Shown: positions 1 through 6,194 of the stretch, piece after piece | Position numbering within the stretch: the stretch's first letter is position 1 | Layout: each line of letters begins with the position of its first letter | Assembly: GCA_017620315.1 (NCBI GenBank) | Contig: JAFZQQ010000117.1 | Span: 1-6,804 of the forward strand | DNA length: 6,804 bases | Reading direction: 5' to 3' | Origin: Oscillospiraceae bacterium | Lineage (GTDB): Bacteria; Bacillota; Clostridia; Oscillospirales; Oscillospiraceae | Translations under genes and position numbers: made by a program | The notes under the pieces: generated by a model | Databases searched by the model: none | Told to the model about the DNA's origin: nothing | Seen by the model: only the letters and a program-made list of their open reading frames with translations

Positions 1-2282
1 AGCGGCCTGAGCTGCTGCGGGAGATACACAAGGAGTACATTGCCGCGGGCTGCGAGGTCATCTACGCCAACACCTTCGGCGCAAACGCGCTCAAGCTTGC
101 GCGGACGGGCGAGGACCCCTCACGCGTTATCGCCGCGGGCGTCACGGCGGCGAAGGAAGCCGCGGCGGGAACGGATGTAAAGGTCGCGCTGGATATCGGG
201 CCTCTGGGCGAGCTTCTTGAGCCGCTCGGCACGCTGAGCTTCGAGCGCGCATACGAGCTTTTCCGCGAGGCCGCCGTCGCGGGCGAGAAGGCGGGCGCGG
301 ACATGGCGGTCATTGAGACGATGACCGATCTTTACGAGGCGAAGGCGGCGCTGCTCGCGGTGAAGGAGAATACCGCGCTCCCGGTGTTCGTAACCATGTC
401 CTTTGAGGAAAACGGGCGCACCTTCACGGGCTGCACGGTCGCCTCGATGGCGCGGACGCTCACGGGCCTTGGCGCGAACGCGATCGGGCTCAACTGTTCG
501 TTGGGACCGGACAAGCTCGCGCCGCTTCTCCGCGAGCTCTGCGAGAACACGCCCCTTCCCGTCATCGCCAAGCCGAATGCGGGGCTCCCCGATCCCATAG
601 ACGGACACTACGACATGGACGCGGAGACGTTCGCCGATACGCTCGCTCCGCTTCTCGACGCCGGCGTCGGGATCTTCGGCGGTTGCTGCGGCACCTCGCC
701 GGAATTTCTGCGCGCGGTGGCGGAAAGGCTGGGCGGCCGCGCTGTCAAACCGCGCGCGTATCGGCCCGAAAGCTTTGTGTGCACACCCGTGCATCCGCTG
801 CCGATCCGCGGCGTGCGCATCATCGGGGAGCGCATCAACCCGACCGGGAAAAAGCGCATACAGCAGGCGCTGCTGGAGGACGACCTCGACTATATCGAGA
901 GCATCGCGATCTCGGAGGAAGACGCGGGCGCCGACATCCTGGACGTCAACGCGGGCTATCCCGGCGTGGACGAGGTCTCGCTGCTGCCGCGCATCGTCAA
1001 GCGGCTGCAGGGCGCGGTGTCGCTGCCGCTGCAGATCGATTCGTCGAACCCGGAGGCGATCGAGGCGGCGCTGCGCGTGTGCAGCGGCAAGGCGGCGGTC
1101 AACAGTGTGAACGGCGACGAGGCTTCGCTTTCGCGGCTGCTGCCGATCGTCAAAAAATACGACGCGAGCGTCGTCGGCCTGACGCTGGACAAGCGCGGCA
1201 TACCGCAGACCGCGGAGGAGCGTTTTGCCATTGCGAAGCGGATTCTCGACGCGGCGCTCGCCTGCGGCATTGCGCGCGAGGACGTGTGGATCGACTGCCT
1301 GACGCTCACGGTCTCGGCGCAGCAGGAGCAGGCGTGCGAAACGCTCAAGGCTCTGCGTATGGTGCGCGAGGAGTTGGGGCTTCAGACCGTGTTGGGCGTT
1401 TCCAACATCTCGTTCGGGCTTCCGAATCGCCCGCTGGTGACGCAGACCTTTCTCATCGAGGCGCTCAGCGCGGGGCTTACGCTGCCGATCATCAATCCGA
1501 ACCAGATCGAAATGACAGACGCCGTGGCTGCATTCCGCGTGCTCTCGGGCGAGGACGAGGCGTGCCGGGACTATGTGGAGCGCTTCGCGCAGTACGAGCC
1601 GCCGAAGGCCGCCGCGCCGTCGCAGAGCCGGAGCACGGGGAAAGAGCGCGCGCCGGAGACGACGCTCTCGCTGGATGAGGCGGTCGCGCGTGGACTTCGC
1701 GCAGAGGCGGCGTCGCTGGCCCGCGAGGCGCTTGCGAGCCGGACGGAGCTGGAGCTGGTCGACGGCTATCTGATCCCGGCTCTCGACCGTGTGGGCGAGG
1801 GCTATGAAAAGGGCACGGTGTTCCTGCCGCAGCTGCTCTCGGCGGCACAGGCGGCGCAGGCTGTGTTCGAGGTCATTCGCTCCTCGCTTGCCGAAAAGGG
1901 CGGCGAGAGCGTCAAGCGCGGCAGTCTCGCCATAGCGACCGTGCGCGGCGACGTACACGACATCGGCAAGAACATCGTCAAGACCGTGCTGGAAAACTAC
2001 GGCTATGAGGTGCTCGACCTCGGGCGCGACGTCGCGCCCGAGACGATCGCGGAAGCTGTTAAGGGCAAGGGTCTGCGCCTTGTCGGGCTCTCTGCGCTGA
2101 TGACGACGACCCTTCCGGCCATGGCGGAGACCGTCGCCCTGCTGAAAACGCTTCCCGAAGCGCCGGAGATCTTCGTCGGCGGCGCGGTGGTGACGCCGGA
2201 ATACGCGAAGAAAATCGGCGCCGACTACTATGCGAAGGACGCGAGGGAAAGCGTGGAGATCGCGCGCAGGGTGTTTGGATAA
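1..2282 (+). CDS. metH: Cobalamin-dependent methionine synthase, short form without reactivation domain (5' end outside window)
   Basis: Transfers the methyl group of 5-methyltetrahydrofolate to homocysteine through enzyme-bound cobalamin, making methionine and tetrahydrofolate in the cytoplasm. The frame is open from base 3 and gives 759 visible residues; roughly 40-45 N-terminal residues are missing by comparison with the family. Domains (residue 1 = codon at base 3): homocysteine S-methyltransferase about 1-245, with the zinc ligands Cys165 (GLNCSLGP) and Cys228/Cys229 (GGCCGT); pterin-binding domain about 265-520, opening with GERINPTGKK (275-284) and containing the family motif SNISFGLPNRP; a Pro/Ala/Ser/Arg-rich linker about 533-553; helical B12 cap about 555-635; B12-binding Rossmann domain about 640-759, with DVHDIGK at 650-656 (His652 the expected lower cobalt ligand), GLSALMTTT near 697 and FVGGAVV. 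The protein ends directly after the B12 domain, so the AdoMet-binding reactivation domain of E. coli-type MetH is absent. This short architecture is common in Firmicutes and Thermotoga. The gene ends 27 bases before a strong terminator. Confidence 0.96.
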   Translation, partial: RPELLREIHKEYIAAGCEVIYANTFGANALKLARTGEDPSRVIAAGVTAAKEAAAGTDVKVALDIGPLGELLEPLGTLSFERAYELFREAAVAGEKAGADMAVIETMTDLYEAKAALLAVKENTALPVFVTMSFEENGRTFTGCTVASMARTLTGLGANAIGLNCSLGPDKLAPLLRELCENTPLPVIAKPNAGLPDPIDGHYDMDAETFADTLAPLLDAGVGIFGGCCGTSPEFLRAVAERLGGRAVKPRAYRPESFVCTPVHPLPIRGVRIIGERINPTGKKRIQQALLEDDLDYIESIAISEEDAGADILDVNAGYPGVDEVSLLPRIVKRLQGAVSLPLQIDSSNPEAIEAALRVCSGKAAVNSVNGDEASLSRLLPIVKKYDASVVGLTLDKRGIPQTAEERFAIAKRILDAALACGIAREDVWIDCLTLTVSAQQEQACETLKALRMVREELGLQTVLGVSNISFGLPNRPLVTQTFLIEALSAGLTLPIINPNQIEMTDAVAAFRVLSGEDEACRDYVERFAQYEPPKAAAPSQSRSTGKERAPETTLSLDEAVARGLRAEAASLAREALASRTELELVDGYLIPALDRVGEGYEKGTVFLPQLLSAAQAAQAVFEVIRSSLAEKGGESVKRGSLAIATVRGDVHDIGKNIVKTVLENYGYEVLDLGRDVAPETIAEAVKGKGLRLVGLSALMTTTLPAMAETVALLKTLPEAPEIFVGGAVVTPEYAKKIGADYYAKDARESVEIARRVFG

Positions 2283-2308
2283 GGCGAAGCCTTTGCCGAC
2301 GACTTGAA

Positions 2309-2349
2309 AAGACGGCGCAGCCGGTTGGCTGCGCCGTCTTGGCTTTTTT
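2309..2349 (+). terminator. Intrinsic terminator of metH, possibly bidirectional
   Basis: A perfect 14-bp stem (2309-2322 with 2327-2340, core GACGGCGCAGCC) closes a GGTT loop and is followed by GGC and six T at 2344-2349. This is a strong rho-independent terminator for metH. It lies in the 72-base gap between convergent genes. Read on the minus strand, the same hairpin starts 14 bases after the stop of the second permease gene but is followed only by TTCAAG (TTTT if the closing pairs are counted), so it may also end the transporter transcript, less efficiently. Confidence 0.9.
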
Positions 2350-2354
2350 CTGCT

Positions 2355-3296
2355 TTATCTCTGCCCCTTGTCGTAGGGGATGCCCTCCGCCTTGGGCGCG
2401 CGGGAGTTCTTCGAGGTGAACGCCAGCACGATCAGGGAGATGATGTAGGGCAGCATGTTGTAGACCGAGCCGGGGATATTGAGCGCGGTCAGGAACGGGA
2501 AGCCGAAGTACACGTTCGACAGCGCACGGAAAAGCCCGAACAGCAGCGCCGCGAGGGCAATGCGCGTGGGTTTCCACTGGCCGAAGATCATGACCGCCAG
2601 CGCAAGGAAGCCGAAGCCGGCGACGCCGTTTTCAAACTTCCACGCGGATACGCCCGCGAGGATGTAGCAGATGCCGCCGAGTCCGCCGTAAACGCCGGAG
2701 ATCAGCACGCCTGCCCAGCGCATCTTATAAACGTTGATACCCACGCTGTCCGCCGCCTGGGGATGCTCGCCGCAAGCCATGAGGCGGAGCCCGAAGCGTG
2801 TCTTATAGAGCACGAAATAGGCGACGACGAGCATGACGATCGCAATGAGCATGAACCAGTTGAACTCGAAGCCGCCGATGTTCAAGAGGAACTTCTTCTT
2901 CGCCTCGACGTACTGTATCTCGGAGGAAACGTCGTCGGGGTTGGCGGCGGTGTTGATCGCCTTGACGAACACGGTCGCGGCGGCGACGCCGAGCATGTTC
3001 AGCGCCGTGCCGACGATGGTCTGGTCGGCTTTGAAGTTGATACAGGCGACGCCCAGAAGCGCCGAATAGACCACGCCGAAAAGGATGGCGCCGAGCAGCA
3101 CGCACAGGATCAGCGGAAGCGCCGCCATGCTGCCGGGAAGCGTGCGCATCATCAGCGCGCCGCCAAGAGCGCCGATGACCATGATGCCCTCAAGCCCGAG
3201 GTTGATGACGCCGGAGTGCTCGGCAAAGCATCCGCCCAGCGCGACAAGCACGAGCACCGAGGCAAAGATCAGCGTGTATTGCACCAGAAGCAGCAT
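2355..3296 (-). CDS. ABC transporter permease, second subunit of a BMP-type (NupQ/YufQ-like) nucleoside importer
   Basis: Integral membrane permease of the BPD_transp_2 class; with the adjacent permease it forms the translocation path of an importer for a substrate delivered by a BMP-type binding protein. The 313 residues are of normal family length and strongly hydrophobic, with about eight to nine membrane segments (roughly 4-24, 35-50, 58-85, 92-112, 146-164, 196-216, 226-240, 246-265 and 277-294). Family hallmarks are AEHSGVINLGLEGIM (25-39), the cytoplasmic coupling loop FGLRLMACGEHPQAADSVG (168-186) and MIFGQWKPTR (236-245). The tail after 295 is polar. The ATG overlaps the previous gene's TAA by one base (TAATG), and AAAGGGGG just upstream serves as ribosome site within the last codons of that gene, so translation is probably coupled. 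It is the last gene of the operon. B. subtilis NupQ imports guanosine; the substrate here is inferred only from family. Confidence 0.93.
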   Translation of the reverse strand: MLLLVQYTLIFASVLVLVALGGCFAEHSGVINLGLEGIMVIGALGGALMMRTLPGSMAALPLILCVLLGAILFGVVYSALLGVACINFKADQTIVGTALNMLGVAAATVFVKAINTAANPDDVSSEIQYVEAKKKFLLNIGGFEFNWFMLIAIVMLVVAYFVLYKTRFGLRLMACGEHPQAADSVGINVYKMRWAGVLISGVYGGLGGICYILAGVSAWKFENGVAGFGFLALAVMIFGQWKPTRIALAALLFGLFRALSNVYFGFPFLTALNIPGSVYNMLPYIISLIVLAFTSKNSRAPKAEGIPYDKGQR

Positions 3297-4444
3297 TACT
3301 TGTCGCCCCCTTTCTCAGCCTTTGCATCCCGCGACTGTTCCTTCTCCATTTGTATCTGCTTTTCCTCGCGCTTTGCGATGCTCGTGTTCATCGCGTACTT
3401 GATAAACAGCACGAAGCCGCACAAATAGATGATAAGCGAGGAGATCAGGTCGGAGATCTGGGAGGAGTACATCGTCTTGTCGACGTAGGCGCCGCCGACG
3501 GTGATGTGCTGGATGAAGTAGGAGGCAAATATCGTGCCGATGGGATTCAGTCCGCCGAGGAACGCCGCGGCAATGCCGTTGAAGCCCATGCCCGGCACCG
3601 AGGACTGCGTGACCGACCACTGCTCGAAGTCGGTGAGGTAGAGGAAGGCTCCGCCCAACGCGGCCAGACAGCCGGAGATCGCGAGCGTGAGGATGATGTT
3701 GCGCTTCTCCGCCATGCCGGCGTACTTCGCGGCGTTCTTGTTGTTGCCGGTGGCACGCAGCTCATAGCCGAGCTTCGTCTTGTCCAGCAGTATCATGATG
3801 ACGACCGCAAGCAAAATGGAAAGCGGGATGGCAACGGTCACGTTGCCGTTGTTGTTGAAGAACTTGCCGAGGCCGAGCGTCGGCAGCATCGCCTGCGGAG
3901 CGTCGGTCTTGAGATGAAGCGTATAGGGGCTTGTGGACTCCTTGACCCTCGCGAGCAGCATGTTCGTCGTGTAGAGGCCGATCCAGTTGAGCATGATGCC
4001 CGAAATGACCTCATTGACGTTGCAGTACGCCTTGAGAAGCCCCACCAGCGCGCCGTAGACCGCGCCGACGAATATCGCCAGCACCATGCAGCCAAACCAG
4101 CCCCAGTGGAGCTGCAGAGCGGCGTAGAGACAGGCGCAGGAGCCGACGACGTACTGGCCCGCGGTGCCGATGTTGAACAGGCCGACCTTGTAGGCAAACA
4201 GCACGCTCAGCGCGCACATCAGCAGCGGTGCGGTCTTGACCAGCGTGTTGCCGAAGTTCTTGACCTGAAGGTTTGCGCGCGAGTAGTTCCAGAAGTTCTT
4301 GACGACCGCGAGGATCGCCTCGCTCGCACCGCTGGGATTGATGAACAGAAGCACGACGTAGCCCAGCAGAAGTCCGAGCGCTATGCAAAGCAGCGAGGCG
4401 AGCAGAGACTGCACGGCGCTGTTTTTCAAAATATTCTTTTTCAT
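3296..4444 (-). CDS. ABC transporter permease, first subunit of a BMP-type (NupP/YufP-like) nucleoside importer
   Basis: Integral membrane permease (BPD_transp_2 class), partner of the permease encoded next. It has 382 residues. A short basic N-terminus (MKKNILKN) is followed by a first helix at about 13-35, then a long extracellular-type stretch and further helices at about 68-86, 95-137, 145-165, 203-221, 250-271, 288-312 and 330-350. Recognisable motifs are VGLFNIGTAGQ (87-97), KAYCNVNEVISGIMLNWIG (138-156) and the presumed coupling loop LGYELRATGNNKNAAKYAGM (225-244), all typical of NupP/YufP. The last 25-30 residues form a Lys/Glu-rich cytoplasmic tail. The ATG overlaps the ATPase gene stop by four bases (ATGA), with GAGGTGA as ribosome site inside the end of that gene; its own stop shares one base with the next start. 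The gene order ATPase, longer permease, shorter permease matches characterised BMP transporter operons. The family assignment is firm; the substrate (purine or other nucleoside) is inferred. Confidence 0.93.
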   Translation of the reverse strand: MKKNILKNSAVQSLLASLLCIALGLLLGYVVLLFINPSGASEAILAVVKNFWNYSRANLQVKNFGNTLVKTAPLLMCALSVLFAYKVGLFNIGTAGQYVVGSCACLYAALQLHWGWFGCMVLAIFVGAVYGALVGLLKAYCNVNEVISGIMLNWIGLYTTNMLLARVKESTSPYTLHLKTDAPQAMLPTLGLGKFFNNNGNVTVAIPLSILLAVVIMILLDKTKLGYELRATGNNKNAAKYAGMAEKRNIILTLAISGCLAALGGAFLYLTDFEQWSVTQSSVPGMGFNGIAAAFLGGLNPIGTIFASYFIQHITVGGAYVDKTMYSSQISDLISSLIIYLCGFVLFIKYAMNTSIAKREEKQIQMEKEQSRDAKAEKGGDK

Positions 4445-5982
4445 GCGCTCACCTCGTCTCTCTTGGCGCCCGCCATGTAGAGTCCGAGCTCCTCCTGAGT
4501 GGTGGTCTTGGGGTCGAGCTCGCCGACTATTTCGCCCTCATACATCACGAGGATGCGGTCGGGCACGTCCATGACCTCGTCCAGCTCCAGACTTATGAGC
4601 AGCACCGCCTTGCCCGCGTCGCGCTGCTCGACAAGCTTTTTGTGCACGAACTCGATCGCGCCGACGTCAAGCCCGCGCGTGGGCTGCACCGCGACGAGAA
4701 GATCCGGGTTCTTGTCGACCTCGCGCGCGATGATCGCCTTCTGCTGGTTGCCACCGGACATTGCGCGCGCCTTCGTGATGGCGCCCTGTCCGGAGCGCAC
4801 GTCGTACTGGTCGATCAGGCGCTCGGCGTACTTGCGTATGTTGTCGCGCCGCAAAAAGCCCGCGCCGTTGGTGAATTCAGGCTCGAAATAGCGCTGGAGC
4901 ACAAGGTTGTCCTCAAGCGTATAGTCCAGCACAAGGCCGTGCTTGTGCCTGTCCTCGGGGATATGGCTCATGCCGGACACGCTGCGCTCGCGGATGGTGG
5001 CGTGCGTGATGTCCTTCCCCGCGAGTTTGATCGAGCCCTGCGTCACCGGCTCAAGGCCCGTGAGCCCGTAGACAAACTCCGACTGGCCGTTGCCGTCGAT
5101 GCCCGCGATGCAGACGATCTCGCCGCGGCGAACCTTGAGCGAAACGTCATGCACGGCGTCCTTTTTATGCACCTTTGAGGCGACGGACATATGCTCGATG
5201 TCCAGCACCACGTCGCCGGGCTTCGACTCGCCCTTCTCCACGTGGAAGTTGACGTTGCGCCCGACCATCATCGCCGAAAGCTCCTCCGGAGAGGACTTCG
5301 CGGTCTCCACTGTGCCGACGTACTTGCCCTTGCGCAGCACCGTGCAGCGGTCCGCGACCGCCATGATCTCGGCGAGCTTGTGGGAGATGAAGAGGATGCT
5401 CTTGCCCTCGGCGGCAAGATTCTTCATGATCTTCATCAGCTCCTCGATCTCCTGCGGCGTCAGCACCGCGGTAGGCTCGTCGAAGATGAGGATCTCGTTA
5501 TCGCGGTAGAGCATCTTGAGGATCTCGGTGCGCTGCTGCATACCGACGGTGATATCCGATATGACAGCGTCCGGGTCGACCTGCAGACCGTAACGGTCTG
5601 ACAGCTCCACGACCTTCTTGCGCGCCTCCTGCTTTTGCAGAACGCCCATCTTGTCCGTCGGCTCAACGCCGAGGATGATGTTGTCAAGCACGCTGAAGCA
5701 TTCAACAAGCTTGAAATGCTGGTGTACCATTCCGATGCCGAGTGCGTTGGCATCGTTGGGGTCCTTGATCTGGACCTCCTTGCCGTCCTTCTTGATGACG
5801 CCCTCCTCCGCCTGATAGAGTCCGAACAACACACTCATCAGCGTGGATTTGCCTGCGCCGTTCTCACCGAGCAGCGCGTGGATCTCGCCGCGCTTCAGCT
5901 GAAGCGTGATATTGTCGTTGGCGATGATGCCGGGGAAGCGTTTCGTGATGTTCAGCATCTCGATCGCATACGGCGTTTCCAA
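4441..5982 (-). CDS. ABC transporter ATPase with two fused nucleotide-binding domains (NupO/YufO-like), TTG start
   Basis: Cytoplasmic energising subunit of the importer, carrying both ATPase domains in one 513-residue chain, the usual length for this family. Domain 1 (about 5-245): Walker A GENGAGKST at 39-47, Q-loop Gln88, signature region ITVGMQQ (144-150, degenerate), Walker B ILIFDEP (164-170, catalytic Glu169), switch His201. Domain 2 (about 258-505): degenerate Walker A GIDGNGQSE (294-302, no Lys), good signature MSGGNQQ (408-414), Walker B ending AVQP (Gln433 in place of Glu), and ISLELDE with Leu465 in place of the switch His. One competent and one degenerate ATP site are therefore expected, as in sugar and nucleoside importers of this class. 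I place the start at TTG 5982-5980 because a strong AGGGGGGAG site sits 5 bases upstream and the homology begins there (ETPYAIEMLNITKRFPG). A GTG at 6039 in the same frame lacks a ribosome site and would lie almost at the predicted transcript start. First gene of the three-gene operon. Confidence 0.92.
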   Translation of the reverse strand: METPYAIEMLNITKRFPGIIANDNITLQLKRGEIHALLGENGAGKSTLMSVLFGLYQAEEGVIKKDGKEVQIKDPNDANALGIGMVHQHFKLVECFSVLDNIILGVEPTDKMGVLQKQEARKKVVELSDRYGLQVDPDAVISDITVGMQQRTEILKMLYRDNEILIFDEPTAVLTPQEIEELMKIMKNLAAEGKSILFISHKLAEIMAVADRCTVLRKGKYVGTVETAKSSPEELSAMMVGRNVNFHVEKGESKPGDVVLDIEHMSVASKVHKKDAVHDVSLKVRRGEIVCIAGIDGNGQSEFVYGLTGLEPVTQGSIKLAGKDITHATIRERSVSGMSHIPEDRHKHGLVLDYTLEDNLVLQRYFEPEFTNGAGFLRRDNIRKYAERLIDQYDVRSGQGAITKARAMSGGNQQKAIIAREVDKNPDLLVAVQPTRGLDVGAIEFVHKKLVEQRDAGKAVLLISLELDEVMDVPDRILVMYEGEIVGELDPKTTTQEELGLYMAGAKRDEVSA

Positions 5983-5987
5983 GTTGA

Positions 5988-5996
5988 CTCCCCCCT
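5988..5996 (-). promoter_or_regulatory. Ribosome binding site that fixes the TTG start of the ATPase gene
   Basis: On the minus strand AGGGGGGAG lies five bases before TTG (5982-5980). It is part of a six-A, six-G tract (6001-5990). No other in-frame ATG, GTG or TTG nearby has a comparable site, so this decides the start. Confidence 0.8.
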
Positions 5997-6047
5997 TTTT
6001 TGTCTGCGGTTCTTGCCGGTCTTTTGGGATAAATTCCACTAAATCAT

Positions 6048-6076
6048 ATTATATAACATATTCATAAATAAATCAA
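6048..6076 (-). promoter_or_regulatory. Housekeeping-sigma promoter of the ATPase-permease-permease operon
   Basis: Minus strand: -35 box TTGATT (6076-6071), 17-base spacer (6070-6054), consensus -10 box TATAAT (6053-6048). The expected transcript start is near 6041, giving a leader of about 60 bases to the TTG start. The element lies in an AT-rich island of about 50 bases within otherwise GC-rich DNA, with a short A/T-rich stretch just upstream of the -35 box. The leader seems too short for a purine riboswitch aptamer plus expression platform, and I see no strong structure in it. Confidence 0.8.
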
Positions 6077-6120
6077 AGAAAACTTGCAGCGCGCGCATAA
6101 TTTTGTGAAAGCAGTCAAAA

Positions 6121-6159
6121 CGGAAAAGACCGCCCCCGCGGATTTTTCCGCGGGGGCGG
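6121..6159 (-). terminator. Intrinsic terminator of the BMP binding-protein gene
   Basis: A perfect 13-bp, very GC-rich stem (6130-6142 with 6147-6159, core CCGCCCCCGCGG) closes a four-base loop. On the minus strand it is followed by TCTTTTCCG (6129-6121) and then a further TTTT. It begins 35 bases after the stop codon of the binding-protein gene and about 45 bases before the -35 box of the downstream operon. On the plus strand there is no T run after the stem, so it works in the minus direction. Confidence 0.88.
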
Positions 6160-6194
6160 CGAATAGGCTTTTATACCTGTTTGACCGGGCTCAA

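Noticed and set aside
683..1678. A 331-codon plus-strand frame inside metH
   Set aside because: Same-strand out-of-frame shadow, Arg/Ala/Gly-rich, with no ribosome site or recognisable motif, overlapping conserved metH domains.
120..1958. A 612-codon open frame on the minus strand, opposite metH
   Set aside because: It lies wholly antisense to a clear metH, has an Arg/Leu/Ala/His-rich composition with no domain pattern, and arises from the strong third-position GC bias of metH. It is a shadow frame.
2281..2293. Small hairpin AAGGC-GAA-GCCTT overlapping the metH stop
   Set aside because: Only five base pairs and no T run after it; the larger hairpin at 2309-2340 explains termination.
2304..4480. 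Two long plus-strand open frames (about 375 codons each) opposite the permease genes
   Set aside because: They are rich in Arg, Asp, Glu, His and Gln, as expected for the reverse complement of hydrophobic membrane-protein genes, and one would have to start inside the terminator stem.
5983..6060. A purine riboswitch in the leader of the ATPase operon
   Set aside because: From the predicted transcript start only about 60 bases remain before the start codon, and I see only 3-bp stems and none of the conserved aptamer core.
6113..6118. TTGACT on the minus strand as a second -35 box
   Set aside because: It matches the -35 consensus well, but no acceptable -10 hexamer lies 16-18 bases downstream (the region is GCGCGC-rich), and it sits immediately after the terminator T tract.
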